Position numbers and translations under genes: made by a program. Source: Polytrichum commune (Eukaryota; Streptophyta; Polytrichopsida; Polytrichales; Polytrichaceae). From it: 64,000 bases of DNA. The stretch lies in assembly GCA_950295325.1 (NCBI GenBank), contig OX485806.1, positions 45,067,169 through 45,131,168 of the forward strand, in the 5' to 3' direction. The notes beneath the pieces are model-generated. The model did not search any database and had not been told where the DNA came from. It saw nothing but the letters and a program-made list of their open reading frames with translations. This document shows positions 22,826 to 36,128 of this stretch, piece after piece (within the stretch, counting starts at the first letter, position 1; each line of letters opens with the position of its first letter).

Positions 22826-24733
22826 CATGCAAAGGACACAAGCAGAGATGGATTGGTAAGACATCCTTGTGAATCAAAGACATGGAAACATGTACATGAA
22901 AATGTAGATTCTAGTTTTGGCCAAGAAGACCGTAACATTCACTTAGGATTGGCAGCCGATGGAGTGAATCATTTCAAGTTGCAACGTACAACTTGGAGTA
23001 CGTGGCCAGTAATGTTGTTGAAATACAACATACCCCCATGGTTGACTACGAAGAAATTTTTCATCATGTTGGCGCTGCTAATTCCAGGAAAACAATTTGT
23101 GACATCGCAATTTTTTAATGTGTACTTGGAACCATTGGTTGAAGAGTTGATGCAATTATGAAAGGGTGTGGCTGCTTATGACGTGCTCAAAGAGTTGGGA
23201 TCAAGGGCTTTCAAACTTAGAACAGTTTTGCTATGGACCATCCACGATTTTCCCGGTTATGGGACAGTTGCAGGTGTTGCACACCAAGGCTATGCGACGT
23301 GTCCTGTATGTGGGCCACATTTCAAAGGTGAACATTCTGTTGAACTTGGAAAGAAAACCTATATAGACATAAGGCAGTGGCTAGCCCATGACGATTGCTG
23401 GAAATGAAGGACCACTTCAATGGACATATCGAAGATCGAGGGAAACCTAATGGTGTTACTGCATATGAGCAAGTGCAGCGAGCCACTGAGTATCAAACTT
23501 GGTTGGATGAAGGCAACAAAGAAGGCGCCGTTGGAGATCCCTCGAAAACACATGGTGTGAAAAAGATGAGCATTTTACACAACCTGCCTTATTGGAAGGT
23601 AATGATGCAACTGCTTTGACTTTATTATTGCATGTATCAACACACGCAACGATATGTACAATTAATGAAAGAGTAACAAAGGCTCAATGTGCTCACAGAT
23701 GGCATAAACATGTGCACATATCACTAGCATGTAGTTGTTAAGTAGTAGCGGAATAGTCGTTTACGATACACATGGGCACATGACGAAACCAGTGTTGAAC
23801 GGGTATGTTGTAAAGTGCATACAGGGGAGGCCTAGTTTTTGAAAATTTCTTGGAAATGTAGAACATCGAGGTATTGATATTACAAAGGTTTTGTATTTTC
23901 AAGGTAGGGTATGTGTATGTGGTCTTGTAAAATTTCTTGAATTTTAGGGTACGTGTTATGGTGTGATTTTTTTTCATATACTAGGGTGCCCAGTCCAAGG
24001 GTATGGTATGTCATTTTAAGGTTTTTAAGAGAGAATTTAATTAATTAATATTTTAACTTAAAATCAAATAAAAAGTCCAAAACAGATGAAGCATGAACTT
24101 GAGCAAACTGAGCAAACTGATCAAATTGAATCATGATTTGAATTTATCAAATTGTCATGCTTGACTAAGTATTGAATCGGATCAACATGGACTACTTAGA
24201 TCAACATCAGTTTAATCAAACAAAGTTGAATTGATAAAAACCAATCAAACAATGCCCTCAAGCTAAATCTCACTTTAACTCACCCGTTGCAATCAACTCC
24301 TCTTCATGAATTTTGAGCAACTCTGCTTCATCATTGAAGAATTGAGTGATGTCACTCTTACTAAGTGTATCTGTGCGGGCATCAAAAGGCCAATTCTTTT
24401 GAATCATGACAAGGGCATTGAGATTCTCCATACTAAGTCTACAACGGCGAAGGGATGTGAGAATGCCGGCAATGGAAAAGATCCGCTCACACTCAATTTG
24501 ACTACCTGGTATGCCTAGAAATTGTCGAGCAACAAAAACAACAGTTGGGAAATGCGATTCATGTTCCTTCCACCACAATAACGAACAAGCAACATTAATT
24601 GGTTCAACAACAAGACGCCGGAAGAGGCTGAGCTCGCCAGGTAGCAGCCCCTTGCTTGCTTCAGCTGTAGAAGCTGGTACACTGAACAAAGAAGTTTGGG
24701 AGACATGCGGGACGATTAGAGCGGCTGGTTGTG

Positions 24734-26139
24734 TGTGAGGCCAAACCACCCACCCTTAAGCATCCTAGTCCGGGAGAGGGCATGGGGATCACATTCATGC
24801 TAGCCTAGTTAAATCATCCCAATGCCATTAACATCCATTGCATCTCACATCATTGGTGGGTACCCCAATTTATTCCACAACAAGATTACAAGTGTTAAGA
24901 AACACTCTTTTCTATTATGGCACTATTGGCTCCCTCCCTTACAATTCCACACAACACAACCACAAGTCCACCCCCTAATACCACCTTCTAATGCCGGTGT
25001 TCACCTAATTTGCTAATGAGCTATCTACCTAAATAAATATTATGTAATAACGAATTTACTAACTAAACATAAGCTAGTAGAACCTATTAGTGCTTCCCCC
25101 CTACACCACTTTGGTTTCACCCCTTAGCCAGCCACCGTCAAATCCCACATTCGGTCCTAACCAGCTGCCTCAACCAGATTCAGGCCCTTAGACCAACTGC
25201 CTTCAAATCCCCATTCGGTCCTAACCAGCTGCCTCGAACCAGATTCAAGCCCTTAGCCCAGCCACCTTCAAATCCTCCATTCGGTCCTAACCAGTTGCCT
25301 CTAACTAGATTCAGGCCCTTAGACCAATTGCCTTCAAATCCCCATTCGGTCCTAACCAGCTGCCTCGAACCAGATTCAGGCCCTTAGCCCAACCACCTTC
25401 AAATCCTCCATTCGGTCCTAACCAACTGCCTCTAACTAGATTCAGGCCCTTAGACCAACTGCCTTCAAATCCCCATTCGGTCTTAGACCAGCTGCCTCAA
25501 CCAGATTCAGGCCCTTAGACCAACTGCCTTCAAATCCCACATTCGGTCTTAGACCAGCTGTCTCAACCAGATTCAGGCCCTTAGACCAACTGCCTTCAAA
25601 TCCCACATTCGGTCCTCTACCTAATCCCACTAATTCCCCAAAGCCCCCTACCTAATCTTCCTACCTAATTCCACTAATTTCCTTAATACCCCCTTACTAA
25701 TTACACACTTTTTTCTAGCTCTAAGAGCTCAAAATCCTAGAGAAGAGGGGGGGGGGGAGAGAGAGAGAGAATGAAGAGATGAGAGGAGGAGGAAGAGAGG
25801 GCACCCAAGACCACAAGCCCCTTAACCTTCTCCTACTTAGTAGGACCTTATCCTATCCACTAAATCCTCACCCTCTAAATCAACAAGAGCATGTTCTAAA
25901 TCAATCATTAAAGTCCAAGGCCTTTCCCCTTGCTTCATCAAATACTACACACCTAACCAAACACTCCCTAATGTCACTAAGCCTCTAATTAACCACACAA
26001 AATGGGCTTAAGGCCTAAAACATAAACCAAACCAAGCTTCACTGTTTTTATACTTTTGATTGTTTCAATAACACTCCAAATGCAATTCTAAATAAATTCT
26101 AAACATAAAACCAATATGAGCACTCATTTTGGGCTCATA
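24734..26139 (-). repeat. Solo LTR 2 (TGTGAGCCC family), inserted in the hAT transposase
   Basis: Perfect 5-bp duplication TTGTG (24729-24733 and 26140-26144). Removing it joins SPTIVAQ to PAALIVP in the hAT frame. Reversed, it starts TATGAGCCCAAAATGAG (one base from the family TGTGAGCCC) and ends with CCCGGACTAGGATGC, GGGTGGTTTGG and CCTCACA. Length 1,406 bp. It contains the minisatellite at 25090-25620 and a G-run/GA microsatellite near 25747-25780. Confidence 0.9.
25090..25620. repeat. Eight tandem 64-66 bp repeats within solo LTR 2
   Basis: Units share CATTCGGTCCTAACCAGCTG, CCAGATTCAGGCCCTTAG and CAACTGCCTTCAAATCC. TTCGGTC occurs near 25150, 25214, 25280, 25345, 25411, 25476, 25542 and 25608. 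The last three units are the most alike and read on the minus strand as a 22-residue period (GLRPNVGFEGSWSKGLNLVE), a by-product of the 66-bp length. Confidence 0.85.
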
Positions 26140-29100
26140 TTGTGCAACAATAGTGGGAGACAAAATTACAGCCACTTTGACCAACATGGGTACCAAGACT
26201 TTGGTGTCGTACTCATCCACCACCTTCTTCGCCACTTCACGGCCAATATAATCTTGTAGTAACTCCAATCCCTTGAAACATGGATCGAGCATGAGAGCAA
26301 GCATGTTTTGAGCTTGCCCTTCATCGTATTTGCGGGAAAAGGCAAGAAAAGGCCTCAACACTGCTGCTACCTGTCCTACCATCCATCCATAGAGAATTTC
26401 GAGCTCTGAGTCAAACTCGCTACACTCCAAGGGCGGTTCAATTGAGTTGTGTGCAAGCTGCTGCGCCTCCATTTGCACCATCAACTTCAACGCCCCTGCT
26501 AGAGCATCACTGAGCAACCAGAACCCGCGAGTTTGGTTTAGAACGCACTGTGACACCACAGGGGTCAATATCTCCATCATAGCTCGAGCAATTGCCCATG
26601 TGAGACCTGTTGGCACACGAGCTTGCAATGATGCAGACTACCGCCTGTAGCAAATATTTATTGCATCTGCATACCTGCACACACACCATTGAATTTAGCT
26701 TGCATATACCGGAAAGCAACAATGTTGGAGCATGTTCCACCACAACATGCAGACAATTTAAATGTTGAGTTACCATTTTAAATGTTACCAATAGCTCTAA
26801 TTGTTGAGTTACCAACAGCTCTAATTGTTGCTATAACTCAAAAGTAATTGGGATGAAACATGAAACTTGTCACATATCAACAGCAGGAGCTCGAGCAGTC
26901 ACAGTAACTACACACCACAATAGCTTAATGTTGAGGGTTAGTTTAATGAACACCTAATCTTCAAACTTTGCAGCTTATATACTGGAAAGCGTGGATGTCT
27001 GTAACAATAAATAGATTGTTTGCAATCAACAGGAGACGTTTGACTGTACTACAGGTGACATACTAGAATCAAATGCACATGTCAATTGACATTTTTGTTT
27101 CGGTTTTGAGAATGTCATGTAACACTTTGGAATTGAAGTTGACCGTCAAATGAGTTATCAAACATATACACTGATGTTCTTCAGTGAGTCTACCTAGAAA
27201 AAGTAAAGCAGATCAATATAGTGCCACTACTGTTAAACACCTGTACAAAACTAGGCCTCAATTTTTACCTAATTATCATGTTGATATTTTATGACCCCTA
27301 TCTTTGCATCAAATTCACCCTAACATCTCTCACAAATAATTTACTGTGTGCTGTTCACAAACAATCTCACCCTATGTGCTGTTGTGAATCTTTGCAATTG
27401 TGCCCTGAATTTTAACCCCAGCGGAGACTTTCATTTCAAGCATTCAAGAGGCTCACTTTCTAGAGAACTAATTCTTTGAGCATGTCAAATTTTCTAGAAA
27501 TAAGTGATATATGGTACCTAAATGGGATGCAATTTTACTTGTGCTAACATAACAAATTCCCACTACGAAGATGCTCATCCCAATTCCCAAGACATCTCCA
27601 AGCTTCAGAAGAACCCAAATGGCACATATGAATGATACGAGTTTAAAAGGCATGATACTGCTGCAATTTCGATGGCAATTTCAGGTACAATAAACCCCTC
27701 ACACAACGTCTCAACTCCAAATGGAAGCTTTCACCTACTTTGATTCTCAAAGATACCGACCGAAGAAATGGTTATGATCGCTACTACCCATGGTGTCGAT
27801 TCGGGGATGAGTTTTGCTGCAGTACATCACTTATTTCTAGAGAACTAATTTCTTTGAGCAACAATAACTTCATAGGCATGCATACCTCACGGTTTCTTGG
27901 AAGAGCACCACTTTTGACACAAACCTTGTTTTCACAGGTGTCTTCAGCCGCCTTATTGGCAATCCAGCCTCGATGCATGCAGCATCCCATTCATGCTTTC
28001 CTTTGGTGGACTTTTTAGTCCATGTGATGGGCAAAGCTGCTTGAGCATCTTTAAGGCTCACCTCCTTCATCTTCATGCACACTTTGTCTTCAGTGGTTGC
28101 ATATTGAGCAGCTTTGCTCATTACATGTCCAAAACACACACTTGCATATGGATCCTGTAACCCAAGTATATCACATGAAATGTTGGCAGACAAGGCTCTT
28201 TCCAAAGTCTTCAGATTAGAGCCTTCATCTTTGACATATGCAATTACCTTAGTCTGCAACTTGAACTGCTCCAGTAATGGCTTCACAATTTCGGCCAAGG
28301 CTATCCCTGAGGTCGTAGGAGCATCAAAAACGTCCATGGTCACATGTTGCGGCACCCATGACTTGTCCACAAAATTCACAACAGTTGCAAAAGTATCGTA
28401 ACCAGCCCTGGACATCTAAAGGTTGAAAGTTACAGTTACAGTGTCACAATTGTTGATGACTGGGTACACGTAGCGCTCCATTGTTGTTGCTAACAACTGG
28501 GGAATGTGCTCCTTTGATAGCTGGTTGCGAGTAGGAAACACCATTCATGCATCACATCGCAGCACCAGACGCCGAAGCCATGGGTTCTCGACCATCGACA
28601 ATGGAACGTTCCCTTTCGCAATCAACAAAACTAAATCCTCAATGAAACGGATATGCATGGTGTCACACTTATTGTATGGCCAAGCGGAAGAATTTTTTTT
28701 GTTATTGACGAGGGTGGCAGAGACTTACGTTTCTTGCCCTTTTGCCGCTCATCACGGGTTGCATCTTCAATCTCCTTCGCATGTTTTGAGTACCGCACAA
28801 ACTCTTGCTGGTGGTCTCGCTCCACATGCTTCTTCATTGAAGAGAGTCCATGCTCTGCAGTGTACTTCAGAATTCCCACACGGTTCCGAGTATTCTTCGA
28901 CGGAGGCGCTGTGTGACTTGTGCTGCTCGTGGTAGGACTTGGGTGACACACCACGCATCGCAACATCTGCGGCTTGCTTGTGTCAAGGTTCTGCACTATA
29001 CCGTCTTTGAGCAGGTAAAACGCCCACACCGATGAGTTTCGATGGTGCGGCATCCACAATTTCTGGTTCGCAGAAAGTTTCTCTCGCAAGACTAGAAATA

Positions 29101-31687
29101 AATACCAGATCAGAAACTCTTTTGTATCTGTTCTTAGATCAACATCTAATCATGAAAGTATTTAAACATATAAGTGTTTGAATAAGAAAAGTAACCGAAT
29201 AAGGCCCGCCCAATATCGCCTTCATCTCCAGCCTAGTGCAGCAGAGGAAGAATTATTTACTTCGGATACATCCTACCTTAACTTAATTCATGCATGCATC
29301 ATCACTTTCAAACCATACATCAAACAAGTCGAGCCTACCCTAAGTGTATCATTTTTCACTCAGATCGGCTGAGATTTGCTTTCCAATCTCAGCGAGCTTC
29401 CTCTCTATCTCTCTCTCTCTCTCATATTCACGAGAAATGTGACTCAACCCCAACGAAAGAGGTGCACAAAAGACGACATTGAAGTCTTCAAAGTGACTGA
29501 CTGACCTTGCCAAACAACTTCTTCCTCTGCAGCAACTGCCTCTCCGATGAGAGCATTGGTTTCCACAATGTGCTGAACAGTTGAACCTGTTGCTTCAGTG
29601 TGCATCTCTCCCTCGGTACCTCCGCAAGAGTGACTCACGTTGCCAATCGCAACTGTCTCTTCATAAGCACAAACACCCTCATCGTCAGACAAAAGTTGAA
29701 TCGTTGCTACAGACTCTATGGCGACAAATCTCACTCCCCTAAACACCCTAAGCAATCTCCTAAATCCTAACCCATAATCACTAAACTTGTTTAGCAAACA
29801 CAAACCCTAGTTTTTATATGAAGTTGGTGCTTCAAGCAAAGACAAAATGGAATTACCTCTTCTTGAAGGTGCAACACCCTCTCTCCCACATTAATCAACG
29901 TTGCTAGCTTAACCCTAGCAACAAAGCTCCACTACCTGTAGTACGCTGTGCACACAACAAACCAGTACATCGCCGGAAGCAGGCATAATGAACAAATACG
30001 TGCATGTTTAAGGGTTTCCAAGCTCATCGTTGAGCAAGGTACGGGTTAGTGACCAGGTTTAGGGTTGGTAGTGAATCCAGGGCCCGGGTATGAACCTGGT
30101 ATTTGCGCACTGCTTGGTAGTTCAAGCTGGTATCACAAACCAGTGTACATGCCCTTTTACAGACCCGTGTGCGGGACATATACCCGTTCAACACTGGATG
30201 AAACCCAGTGTACATCACGTCTGCGACATGTCATGTTCAACAACTGGCAATGACTATATAAAAACTATAGAAATGGACACGTGGCAATATAGTACAGAGT
30301 ATAGGTTCCCACATCATGTTCGCAACGATCGTCTGTCCGTTACAAATCGTCCATAATAACACAAAATTTACTAGTCATTGTAGTCATCAACGACGCAAAT
30401 GACAGTCATAAACAAAGTTGTTATTTGTCGATTTTCTTGTAATGCTTGAACTAATCAATATATGACTATATTGGCAGGATCTGCTCATACGATACACGTT
30501 GGATATTATGCATTGTGAGCAAAATTTTGCGAAGAATATTTTGAAGACCGTCACCAGACATAAGGACACGGTGAAGGTCCATCGAGACTTGCATCAGGTC
30601 GCATTTATGGTTCATTCCCCACCCAAAGAAAAATGGTAAAATGTTGAAACCAGCCGCCCCATATGTGTTGACCACTGAAGAGTTTGAAGTTTTTGCTAGT
30701 ATTATCGAGAACTTGAAGACAACATCAAGACATGTTTCCAACATGGCTCAATACATACGCAAGAGGAAATACGGGGTTTTTTACAACCTGATCCACAATG
30801 AGGATTTTGAAAGTGTTCGGAAGAATATGTGACAATGTTTGGAACCCATTGGAGTTTGAAGCTCTACAGGCGGACGTTGCATGGAGCATGGCACTTCTGG
30901 AGATTCATTTCCCTCCTTCCTTTTTTGATATTATGACGCATTTACTGTATCACCTTGTCTATGAATTGGACATGTGTGGACCTGTCTCCACAAGGTGGAT
31001 GTATCCTATTAAAAGATACATGAAAACATTAAAGCACTATGTTTGGAACATGGCCAGACCGGAGGCCTGCATGGCAGGGGGTTACACGAGGGATGAATGC
31101 CTAGGTTTCATCACGGAGTATTTACACAAGTTTGAAGTAGTTGACCGCCAAGTGTGGGATGCAAATGAAAAGTTTGGAGATGCAGAGGAGGTGTTGGAAG
31201 AGGCCGGAACAAAGTACTTGATGACACCAAAATTGAGAGATATTTTCCACCAATATGCTTTGACAAATGTATCCCTCATGGCACCTTGGCATAGGTGAGC
31301 CTGATTATGTTATTCTGATTGTACATTCATTTGCAAGTGTGTCATGTTGTGTTGGAATACATAATTGCCCCTGAAAATGCGGAATATAACTAGTTATTCT
31401 CCAATCATTGGATATGCAGGCAATGGAAAGATGAACAGGAAAAAAATCCCAACATTTCCACGTTTGAAAATTGGATTAAAGATTTAGTGTACAACCACCT
31501 TATTGACCCGAACGATGCGGATGACATGGACAAGGTTATGATGTGCAGCAGACCGTCACAATTAGCTACACGGTATATGTAAGAGCACAGAGAGGGAGAG
31601 GGAGCGTTGAAGGCGCACAGAAAAAGAGAGAGTGTGTCGGGGCCGAATGGAGGAGAGCGGAGCGGCGATGAGCGAGGGCGAGCAGGT

Positions 31688-31765
31688 ACGAGACCGGGTA
31701 TCGAGCGGATACGGGACTAGGTATCGAGCGGGTACGGGACCGGATACCGAGCGGGTACGGGGCCG
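31688..31765. repeat. Three tandem repeats of about 23 bp
   Basis: Units read GAC(C/T)(G/A)GGTATCGAGCGG(G/A)TACGG and close variants. Confidence 0.6.
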
Positions 31766-34477
31766 AATGCCAAGGCAGGAAACGATGGGAGCCGGCCACC
31801 TCAGCACCATAGGACCGTTGGCCTCGGGAACGGATATGGACGTGACTAGATTAGGTCTAGGGAATAGTGAACACCTAGATACTCTCTTAGTAAACACCTA
31901 GCACTTTTAGTAAACACTTAGTGGACACGCATTTACTTATTAAAGGATGTGATGAAGGACAAAGCCAAGGGATGAAAATTCCTTGGATGATATTAACTAC
32001 CGCAACCACCATCAATGAATGGGGAACATTTTGGATGAACTAAGACCATGAATGATAACCGATTACCTTAGGCACGTCTAGGAACAAGGAGGATTACATC
32101 ATAATTAACACCGCATGAACATTTAAATTAAGCATGTGCTCATTATTAAATTAGATACGCCGGGATAAAATTAGAATGTAGTAGTTACATGTCTAAAAAT
32201 AGCCGAATCCTACATGCGGTAATAAGGGACTAAGGCCTAACCGCCTAATTAGGAAATTAATAGATTTCATACCCTATATAAAGAGGGCATTTAGGGCCCT
32301 AATTCACCTCATTATCATATTCAACAATCCAACGTGAGCGTCATTTGGAGCATTATCGGGAGCGATTTTTACGACGACTGGAGCCTCGCAATTTTATTCG
32401 AAGAATTGAAGACCTTTTCAACGAACTTGAAGACTCTAAGGCTTTTAGAGGAATTTGAAGATCGGAAAGCTACGAGGCTGAGGGACCACGAGGCCGCAAG
32501 GCGAGAAGACGAAGACTCAGAGACTTAAAGATTTTTGAAGAAACTCGAGGACTGAAAGGCTTCGCGTTTGAAGACCGAATTTGGAGCTGAGGGTGTAGAG
32601 GCATCCTCATCACACCAGAAGGAAGCGATGCGAGGAAGACGAGGAGTTTGAGCAACCAGTGAAGGGGGTGAGAGCTCGGTGAAGGAGCTGAGGAAAAACC
32701 AGCAAATACGCGCCATGACTGAGGGACCAGCGTAAGGGACTAGGGCAGGAGCTGCGGGACCAGCAAAGAGAGGACCCAGCCCGAGAGCCAAGCGGCCGAA
32801 AGCCTGAGGGACCAACAGGAGAGGGAACTAAATGGACGGTGGAAACGGGGCCATTTGAGGACGAGGACGGCCATCGGCCTCTGAAGTTAGCAAGCCGGTT
32901 CGGGTCGGCCGAACGGAAGTGGAGACGAACTGGTTTGAGCCTCGGACAGTAAATGTAAATAGGACCATTTTGAGAAGCGTAGAGGCGCGGTCCTATTTCC
33001 GTTTAGGAGCACATGTTAAATAGAATTAGGATGAATGAAATTCCAACTAGGGTGATAGGAAAAGTTATGTACATGGATAGTACATGTTGGACTATTTAGA
33101 TTTAAACTCTATGAATTAAGACATTTAAACTCTGCTATAATTAGATTCAGTGCTAAAATTAGCCGAGCTAACATTTACAAAAATTCTAGGGAAACGTAGA
33201 TTTGTGAGACTATATAAGGAGGCCACTAGAGGGCCCTAATACACTTCATTTCATCCCGAATATTATACATGAGTGTCCGGACCTCGGACTTTGTTGAGAC
33301 GTGAGGATTGAGCGTCCGAACTCGGACTATTGTTGAGACGTGAGGCATGAGTGTCCGAACTCGGACTTTGTTGAGACGTGAGGCACCTATGGTGATTAAT
33401 TAGCTTAGGAATTAGAGAATTAATCCGAGACGTGAGGCACCGAAGGGCATTCGGACTTAAGAACGTTCGTGGAAACAATACAATCAACCGCGGCAACGAA
33501 TCGAACTCGCCAAGTATTATTACTCAAGCGGGCGAGGTTGGGATTTCCGTGCCAACGCGGGACGATTAAAGACTTAGAAAATAAACTAAAATTACCGAGG
33601 AGGCCACATGATTTTGGAGTTGCGGGAACTTCAAGGACCTTAGGAAAGTGGACACAAATTCATCGAAGGAAACGATTAAGAGAAGTAACTTATATGTAAC
33701 ATGATTGGAAATTGATTGATGAATGTAATTACACTTAAGCTTAAAATGGATATTACATTGTCTACATACCTAACCATCATTCGAACTTGAGTTGTTGGAA
33801 TGACATCTCCGCATGACGTAGGAGCATAATCATAAGAGGGAGAGGATTCGTCAATTAGGCAAATCAATGTGCCGCCACACCATACCTTTATATCAAGACC
33901 TCATATCGAACATTTACCTCATATCAATCTAAGAATAACTTAAGGGGCAATGAGTAAGGAATTGAGGGATACATGAAGGGATTACTTAAGCCATATCTTT
34001 GTGAGATGCCCTAAGGAATTTGAGAGATATTATTCTTCCTTGAGGTTAGATTTTGAACATGAGAAAGGGAATTTGAGGTGGATGAACTAAGGATTTAATT
34101 CACGGCCGTAAACATAACCAAATAGGCACCTGAGAGATCTAATTTAGCAAGGGTATATGCTTGCGTAAATTGGATAGCGTGACTTGGATTGAGATAATTG
34201 AATGGACATTCGAACCATGAAATAATGGGGAGTGATCCTAGAAGTTATTAGACTTACGGGAATGATAAAATATTCTAAGAGAGTAAAATGAAGAACATTC
34301 TATGAATTAGGTTGTTTTGACTTAGCGAGGGAGTGTGCTTGCCTTATAGAGAAGTTGGGCAAGATGCTTGAAGACTTGAAAGGAACGAGAGATATGTTAT
34401 AAGAACTTGAATGGATAAATAGGATTGTGAATGTTTTCAACCATGAAAGATATTGTATAGGAGCGTTTTCCCTCGTA

Positions 34478-36128
34478 ACACTTAACCGTGACATTACACT
34501 TTTGAGGAAACATTATCTTGAGTTCTAAAGGCACTTACACATTAAGAATTCATTAGAAATTTATTAAGAGATATTGAGAATGCATTTACGTGTTTCCGGT
34601 TAAGGACGCTTTCGGGGAACATAAACTTGTGATCTTAGATCAACTACTCCTGGAGAACTTATAAGAACATAGGAACTATATGTTACGGGATTGAGACACA
34701 GAAGAATGCAAACACCTTCACGAGACTTAGAGAGAAGATCTAATTTTGGTGAGAGTAACTTCCATGTAAACCGGTTCAGCAGTGGGTTACACCGTCTGAG
34801 GCTGGAAGGTTGAAGGTGGCCCTCCACAGAGGGCCCACAATACTGAAGGCCCGCGGACTGGAGGATCGCGGAATCGGATGGGAATTTTACAAGACTTGAA
34901 GACTGATCCTTAACGAATCCGAAGACTCGGAGACTTGAAGACTCTTTTGGTGGACCTTGAAGATTGAAGGCCCGGGGGACTGAGGGACCGCGAGACTGAA
35001 GGAAAGAAGACTGAAGACTTATGAAATTCTTGAAGATTTTTTCGGGGAACATAGATTTGGTTGAAGAAATTGAAGACCGGAGAACATGAAGACTAAAGGA
35101 CCATGAGACTGAGGGCCCGTGAGACTGGAGGACCGAGAGGACAAAGGACTAAGAAGATTTTGCGGGCCAAAGACCAAGGAAATTCTTGAGGCCAAAGACT
35201 AAGGAGTTTTTAAAGCCAAAAACTAAGATACTTTTGAAGGCTAAAAAGATTTTACAAAGACTAAGAAGATTCTCTTGAAGAGAGAAGTCCAAAGGAAGTT
35301 CTCGAGACCGGAGAATTAAACTTTCATCATTAGAGAATACAACTTTCATCATTAGAGAATACAAACGGAAACCCGACAAAAGAATCTCTAAGAGATTGAA
35401 GACATTGAGAGGGCTTCAAACCATCATTCGAGAATAGGAGAATTCGAAGACTATCAAGTAGTCCAATCTCACGATTAAGTTATTACAATTTAGATATATC
35501 AATAAACATGATTGATAAAACACTCAAGATTGTGAACCTTGGTTGAGGATATTGGAATTGAAATGGAATTGAAGTATATTGGTTTCCTAATATATTACTT
35601 GCAAAAGCACTCTCTACGCTTACAACACTTAACCTCGACATTAGGATTTCGGGGAATATAAGCTTGAAAGCTTAGGCTCTTTTCTCCTTAAAGAGTTATA
35701 AAGAGGTTTATAACACTTAACCGTGACATTAGGATTTTGGGGAACATAAGCTTGAAAGCTTAGGCTACTTTCTCCTTAGAGATTCATCCAAGAGGAAACA
35801 CCATATCACTTATTAGAAGATGGCCTCCACAGAGTTTATAATCATTCACACCATGAAAGATATTGTATGCAAGAATGAAGTTCCTTTAACTACACTTAAC
35901 CTTGACATTAGGATTTAAAGGAACATAAACTTGCAAACCTAGGTCATCTGCTCCTTGAGACTTCAAAAGAGCACGGAAGCAAACTATCACGAATCTAAAT
36001 ATAGTATATAAGCAACCACCTTCATAGAAAAGGAAACCTAGAAAGGTTTAATTCTGGTGGGAGTAACTTCTATGTAAATCAGTTCAACAGCGGGTTACAC
36101 CGTCTAAGGCTGAGGGTTGAAGGTGACC
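34478..36128. repeat. Repeated CTTAACCGTGACATTAGG / GGGGAACATAAGCTTG modules
   Basis: A 60-70 bp module (CACTTAACC(G/T)TGACATTAGG, then GGGGAACATAAGCTTG and TCTCCTT) occurs near 35630, 35707 and 35890, with weaker copies near 34480 and 34595. A second module (GAGTAACTTC(C/T)ATGTAAA, then GGGTTACACCGTCT) occurs at 34753-34830 and 36061-36128. Between them, 34830-35460 is purine-rich with GAAGACT(T)GAAGA repeats. Confidence 0.65.

Larger units (their letters stand above)
24270..29730 (-). pseudogene. hAT transposase with BED zinc finger and hATC dimerisation domain, multi-exon
   Basis: Minus-strand parts: an acidic first exon (about 29720-29503); an exon at about 29091-28729 with a BED-type finger (CVVCHP ... 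SSMKKHVERDH) ending in a GTAAGT donor; a catalytic-core region from about 28680 to 27880 (GYDTFATVVNFVDKSWV, then HVMSKAAQYA); an exon from about 26630 to 26145 (GFWLLSDALAGALKLM, MLDPCFKGLELL); and, after removing the LTR, the C-terminus to the stop at 24270. The C-terminus has the hATC signature (WWKEHESHFPTVVFVARQFL, GSQIECERIFSIAG, RRCRLSMENL). TGA and TAG codons near 28535 and 28412 look like CGA and TGG mutated by transitions. It would bind the element ends and cut and paste the element. The span 26640-27870 is intron-like, with no domain seen. Confidence 0.8.
23790..30196 (-). mobile_element. Complete hAT transposon (6.4 kb) with 8-bp target duplication
   Basis: The ends are 17-bp inverted repeats CAGTGTTGAACGGGTAT at 23790 and, inverted, ending at 30196. 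Flanks are GACGAAAC (23782-23789) and GATGAAAC (30197-30204), an 8-bp duplication with one transition. The uninterrupted target is seen in the homologous sequence at about 11790-11810. The transposase gene is on the minus strand. The only nested insertion found is the solo LTR at 24734-26139. Several stops, each consistent with a transition, make it probably non-functional. Confidence 0.85.
23620..30444 (-). repeat. Inverted copy of a CACTA 5' end inside the TNP2 intron, split by the hAT
   Basis: The intron runs from 23599 to 30477. Outside the hAT, 30444-30197 and then 23781-23620, read on the minus strand, follow the CACTA left end at 11330 onward: the terminal CATTACAAGAAAATC (versus CACTACAACAAAATC), TTTGCGTCGTTGA, GCCACGTGTCC, GTGTATCGTAAACGA and CCATCTGTGAGCACATTGAG. 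About 230 bp present at 11440-11790 is missing here. The second terminus of this copy is not visible, so it may be a deletion derivative or an internal rearrangement. Confidence 0.65.

Noticed and set aside
25442-25630. Repeat protein with 22-residue period
   Set aside because: A direct translation of the 66-bp minisatellite inside an LTR; it is confined to the last three repeats.
11330-30444. CACTA element ending at the degenerate terminal repeat at 30444
   Set aside because: The TNP2 protein continues in frame through a spliced intron beyond 30444, the flanking 3-mers (ACC, CTT) differ, and a perfect inverted terminal repeat with matching ACC exists at 37512.
31632-31901. Plus-strand open frame with RYRAGTG-type repeats
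   Set aside because: Produced by the 23-bp tandem repeats at 31688-31765 within the intron insertion.
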